Source: Chloroflexota bacterium
Lineage (GTDB): Bacteria > Chloroflexota > Dehalococcoidia > Dehalococcoidales > RBG-16-60-22
Assembly (NCBI GenBank): GCA_016875955.1
Contig: VGOH01000045.1
Coordinates: 1 to 8,213, forward strand
DNA length: 8,213 nucleotides
Direction of reading: 5' to 3'
Shown one piece after another: positions 6,374-8,213 of this stretch. The stretch's first letter is position 1; each line of letters begins with the position of its first letter. A program made the position numbers and the translations under genes. Below the pieces are notes generated by a model that saw nothing but the letters and a program-made list of their open reading frames with translations, ran no database searches and was not told where the DNA came from.

Positions 6374-7621
6374 ATGTCAAATATGCTGAAGCTGCCACAA
6401 CTCGCCTGGCATGGCACTAAAGAACTGGCACTGCCCCTCCCCGATAACTGGAAGGTTGAGATGGGCTATATGGCCGGTTATAACCGCCCCGCCCTGAGCC
6501 CGGACGATATCCGAAAAGCAGTCACCGGCAAACTCATCGGCTCACCGCCGCTGCGGGAACTGGCCAGAGGCAAAAAAGAGGTGGTTATCATCTTTGACGA
6601 TATGACCCGGGTGACCAGAGTGGCTGATTTTGTCCCCTCCGTGCTTGAAGAACTGGCCGCCGCCGGCATTCCTGACAGCAACATCCGCTTCATCGCCGCG
6701 CTGGGCTGCCACGGGGCCATGAACCGCGCCGATTTCGTGAAGAAGCTCGGCGAAGAGACGCTGGCCCGCTTCCCGGTCTACAATCATAATCCCTTCGCCA
6801 ACTGCACCTATGTCGGCACGACCAAGACCTACGGCACCAAAGTCAGCGTGAATGACGAGGTAATGAAGTGCGACCTGAAAATCGCCATCGGCTCGGTGGT
6901 GCCACACCCCAGCACCGGCTTTGGTGGCGGGGGTAAAATCATCCTCCCCGGAGTAACCTCGTTTGAAACCATTGAATATAACCACCAGATGTTCCGTCAG
7001 GCTCAGTTCAAGAAAGGGCCACAGTACACGGGCCATGGCGATTACAAGGGTAACCTGGGACGTCTGGACATTGAAGAGGCGGGTGACCTGGCCGGCCTTG
7101 ATGTCCTCATCAACGCTATCGTCAATATGTGGGGGGAAACGGTGGCGGTCTATGCCGGTGCCCTGAGACCGACCTATGAAAAAGCAGTCGTGGATGCCGA
7201 GAAGCATTACCTGACGCCAAAGCTGGCCAACAAGGATATCGTCATTGCCAATGCCTTCGCCAAAGCCAATGAAGCCTGGATAGGTCTGGGCATCACCTTC
7301 CCAACACTGAAACCGGAAGGCGGCGACATCGTGGCCATCGCCAACCACCCGGAAGGCCAGGTAACCCACTACCTTCTGGGGCCTTTCGGGGAGATGACCT
7401 GGGGCCCGCTGCGACGGGAACGCAAGCTTCCCCCTCAGGTCAACCGCATTATCGTCTACACGGAATACCCTGACCTCCAGAGCCGCAGCTGGTTCGGTGA
7501 CAAGGAGAAAGTGCTGTCCTTGCATCGCTGGGATGACGTGCTGGAGGTGCTCAAGGAAAGAAACGGCGACGGTGCCGCCGTAGCCGTCTACCCCAACGCC
7601 GAAATTCAGTACCGCCAGTAA
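6374..7621 (+). CDS. LarA-family (DUF2088) nickel-pincer racemase/epimerase
   Basis: This 415-residue protein from the chosen start has the length of lactate racemase LarA (about 424). LarA carries a covalently bound nickel-pincer nucleotide and inverts 2-hydroxyacids by hydride transfer. The key residues of the L. plantarum enzyme appear at matching spacing: D76 and R79 in DDMTR (LarA D72/R75), catalytic H113 in GCHG (H108), H178 in PHPSTGFGGGGK (H174), cofactor-tethering K188 (K184) and nickel ligand H204 in ETIEYNH (H200). Spacings H178-K188 and K188-H204 equal those I recall for LarA (10 and 16). The C-terminal part has RLDIEEAG (about 230-237) and AVYAGALRP. It is divergent from the AOR operon with a 151-bp intergenic region. 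No larB, larC or larE cofactor genes are in the window. The substrate could be lactate, phenyllactate, malate, 2-hydroxyglutarate or another hydroxyacid; the family is diverse. Confidence 0.88.
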   Translation: MSNMLKLPQLAWHGTKELALPLPDNWKVEMGYMAGYNRPALSPDDIRKAVTGKLIGSPPLRELARGKKEVVIIFDDMTRVTRVADFVPSVLEELAAAGIPDSNIRFIAALGCHGAMNRADFVKKLGEETLARFPVYNHNPFANCTYVGTTKTYGTKVSVNDEVMKCDLKIAIGSVVPHPSTGFGGGGKIILPGVTSFETIEYNHQMFRQAQFKKGPQYTGHGDYKGNLGRLDIEEAGDLAGLDVLINAIVNMWGETVAVYAGALRPTYEKAVVDAEKHYLTPKLANKDIVIANAFAKANEAWIGLGITFPTLKPEGGDIVAIANHPEGQVTHYLLGPFGEMTWGPLRRERKLPPQVNRIIVYTEYPDLQSRSWFGDKEKVLSLHRWDDVLEVLKERNGDGAAVAVYPNAEIQYRQ

Positions 7622-7757
7622 AAGAGGGTACTCTCACTCAATATTCATATTAAGCAGCGTCCGCGCCAGATAGCCGATGAGGAAGGCCAGCGGTCACCTT
7701 GCTGGATACCGTATCCGCTGGCAGCTTTGATAATCCTGTTCGGGCCTGTTTACCGGG
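7622..7757. other. Convergent intergenic spacer between the larA-like and GYD genes
   Basis: This 136-bp gap lies between two converging genes. It holds an inverted repeat (see 7686-7722) and, on the minus strand, a short hydrophobic reading frame that ends in TGA at 7634-7636 but has no start (see findings). No T-rich classical terminator is visible on either strand. Confidence 0.5.
7686..7722. repeat. Inverted repeat GCCAGCGG/CCGCTGGC, possible bidirectional terminator hairpin
   Basis: Arms 7686-7693 and 7715-7722 are perfectly complementary over 8 bp with a 21-nt loop. The loop region also contains GGATAC-C-GTATCC, a competing near-perfect palindrome at 7704-7716. Its position between convergent gene ends suits a terminator, but there is no U-tract on either side, so any termination would not be of the classical intrinsic type. 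Confidence 0.35.
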
Positions 7758-8063
7758 CTACTGCCAGGGCCTGTCTTTCTCTTTCAGAGTTGAGATGAGC
7801 GAATCGAGGGTGATGGCGGCCAGTGTCAGCGTGGAGAAGTGTCCCTGGGCGCTCAGCCTGGTGGCCAGCTTGGCCACGACCTCATTGCTCGGCGCTTCCA
7901 CGATGTTCACGAAATCGTACTGGCCAAGCAGTGCATACTGATTCAGGATTTTAATGCCCATGAACTCCACTTCCTTATTAAACCCCCGCAGTATTTCGGG
8001 GTCCTCCTGAAGTGCTTTGCGTCCCGCATCAGTAAGGGTAGTCAGCATCATGTATATCGGCAT
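7758..8063 (-). CDS. GYD-domain protein (small alpha/beta protein of unknown function)
   Basis: This 101-residue protein matches the GYD domain pattern: N-terminal MPIYMMLTTLTDAGRKAL, a helix, GIKILNQYALLGQYDFVNIVEAP with the namesake G-x-Y-D at 47-50, a helix (NEVVAKLATRLSAQG) and a final strand STLTLAAITLDSLIS. GYD proteins are small, presumably ferredoxin-like folded and dimeric; no biochemical function is established. There is no signal peptide or membrane segment. The start is fixed by GGAAGGAGG at 8069-8077, 5 nt before the ATG. A strong promoter lies directly upstream, and the gene is divergent from iorA with a 103-bp intergenic region. It converges on the larA-like gene. A regulatory or accessory role next to iorA is only an inference from position. 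Confidence 0.87.
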   Translation of the reverse strand: MPIYMMLTTLTDAGRKALQEDPEILRGFNKEVEFMGIKILNQYALLGQYDFVNIVEAPSNEVVAKLATRLSAQGHFSTLTLAAITLDSLISTLKEKDRPWQ

Positions 8064-8096
8064 GATGTCCTCCTTCCCAGCAGAATATACAAGCGT

Positions 8097-8125
8097 ATTA
8101 TGTCGTTACGGGCTTCCGTTGTCAA
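8097..8125 (-). promoter_or_regulatory. Near-consensus sigma70 promoter of the GYD gene
   Basis: On the minus strand a perfect TTGACA (8125-8120) and CATAAT (8102-8097) are separated by 17 bp. The predicted start is near 8090, leaving a leader of about 27 nt with the ribosome-binding site. It is the best-scoring promoter in the window by eye. Confidence 0.72.
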
Positions 8126-8148
8126 TTTTTTCTCCAAGGCCGTATTTC

Positions 8149-8157
8149 TGATATAAT
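8149..8157 (+). promoter_or_regulatory. Extended -10 promoter (TGATATAAT) of iorA
   Basis: TATAAT at 8152-8157 is preceded by TG at 8149-8150. This 9-mer is identical to the larA-like promoter at 6343-6351. No clear -35 lies at 17 bp. The predicted start near 8164 is only a few bases before the ATG at 8167. Confidence 0.55.
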
Positions 8158-8166
8158 ATGGCGGTA

Positions 8167-8213
8167 ATGAAAAGGCTTCTCTCCGGGAATGAGGCCCTTG
8201 CCCTAGGTGCCTA
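8167..8213 (+). CDS. iorA: Indolepyruvate:ferredoxin oxidoreductase alpha subunit, N-terminal fragment (cut by the right edge)
   Basis: Only 15 full codons are present: MKRLLSGNEALALGA. This matches the very characteristic N-terminus of IorA (M-K-x-L-L-x-G-N-E-A-x-A-x-G-A), which begins the pyrimidine-type thiamin-diphosphate domain. IorAB converts aryl-2-oxoacids from Trp, Phe and Tyr transamination to aryl-acyl-CoA, CO2 and reduced ferredoxin. An in-frame ATG three codons upstream (8158) is a possible alternative start, but it overlaps the -10 element. There is no clear ribosome-binding site. The short length limits certainty. Confidence 0.68.
   Translation, partial: MKRLLSGNEALALGA

Noticed and set aside
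6542..7525. A 327-codon open frame on the minus strand
   Set aside because: It lies wholly antisense to the larA-like gene, whose family motifs are unmistakable. The antisense translation resembles no family I know and arises from GC-rich codon bias.
1..8213. CRISPR arrays, tRNA/rRNA genes, insertion sequences, phage genes
   Set aside because: I found no regularly spaced repeats, no tRNA-like cloverleaf ends, no transposase-like frames and no terminal repeats with target duplications.

Overview
The window looks like chromosomal DNA from a strictly anaerobic bacterium with a fairly GC-rich genome and canonical ribosome-binding sites (AAGGAGGT-type). The gene content points to anaerobic fermentative or syntrophic metabolism with oxygen-sensitive ferredoxin enzymes: a tungsten/molybdenum aldehyde:ferredoxin oxidoreductase, an iron-sulfur flavin enoate-type reductase, a LarA-type nickel hydroxyacid racemase/epimerase and the start of indolepyruvate:ferredoxin oxidoreductase. 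A Dehalococcoidia-like Chloroflexota or a similar subsurface lineage would fit, but this is an impression from gene content and not a proven assignment.

Layout. (1) Positions 1-1806, minus strand: the N-terminal 602 residues of a secreted Asp-box (BNR-type) beta-propeller protein whose C-terminus lies beyond the left edge. (2) Positions 1977-6222, minus strand: a three-gene operon in the order AOR, OYE/2,4-dienoyl-CoA-reductase-like enzyme, RidA. Gaps are 40 and 27 bp, and a sigma70-like promoter (TTGCGG-17-TATACT) lies just upstream. (3) Positions 6374-7621, plus strand: a LarA-family gene, transcribed divergently from the operon from an extended -10 promoter (TGATATAAT). (4) Positions 7758-8063, minus strand: a small GYD-domain protein with a near-consensus promoter (TTGACA-17-CATAAT). 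(5) From 8167 to the right edge, plus strand: the first 15 codons of iorA, with another TGATATAAT extended -10 so close to the start that the transcript may be leaderless.

How the genes may work together (inference). LarA-type enzymes invert 2-hydroxyacids. OYE-type Fe-S flavoenzymes reduce 2-enoates or enoyl-CoAs. RidA removes reactive enamines/imines. AOR oxidises aldehydes to acids (or the reverse) with ferredoxin. IorAB decarboxylates aryl-2-oxoacids to aryl-acyl-CoA. These are the chemistries of Stickland-like fermentation of aromatic (or other) amino acids through 2-oxo-, 2-hydroxy- and 2-enoic acids. The sequence shows the enzyme families and their clustering but not the substrates.

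There is no RNA gene, CRISPR array, insertion sequence or phage feature that I can support. No gap exceeds 300 bp.
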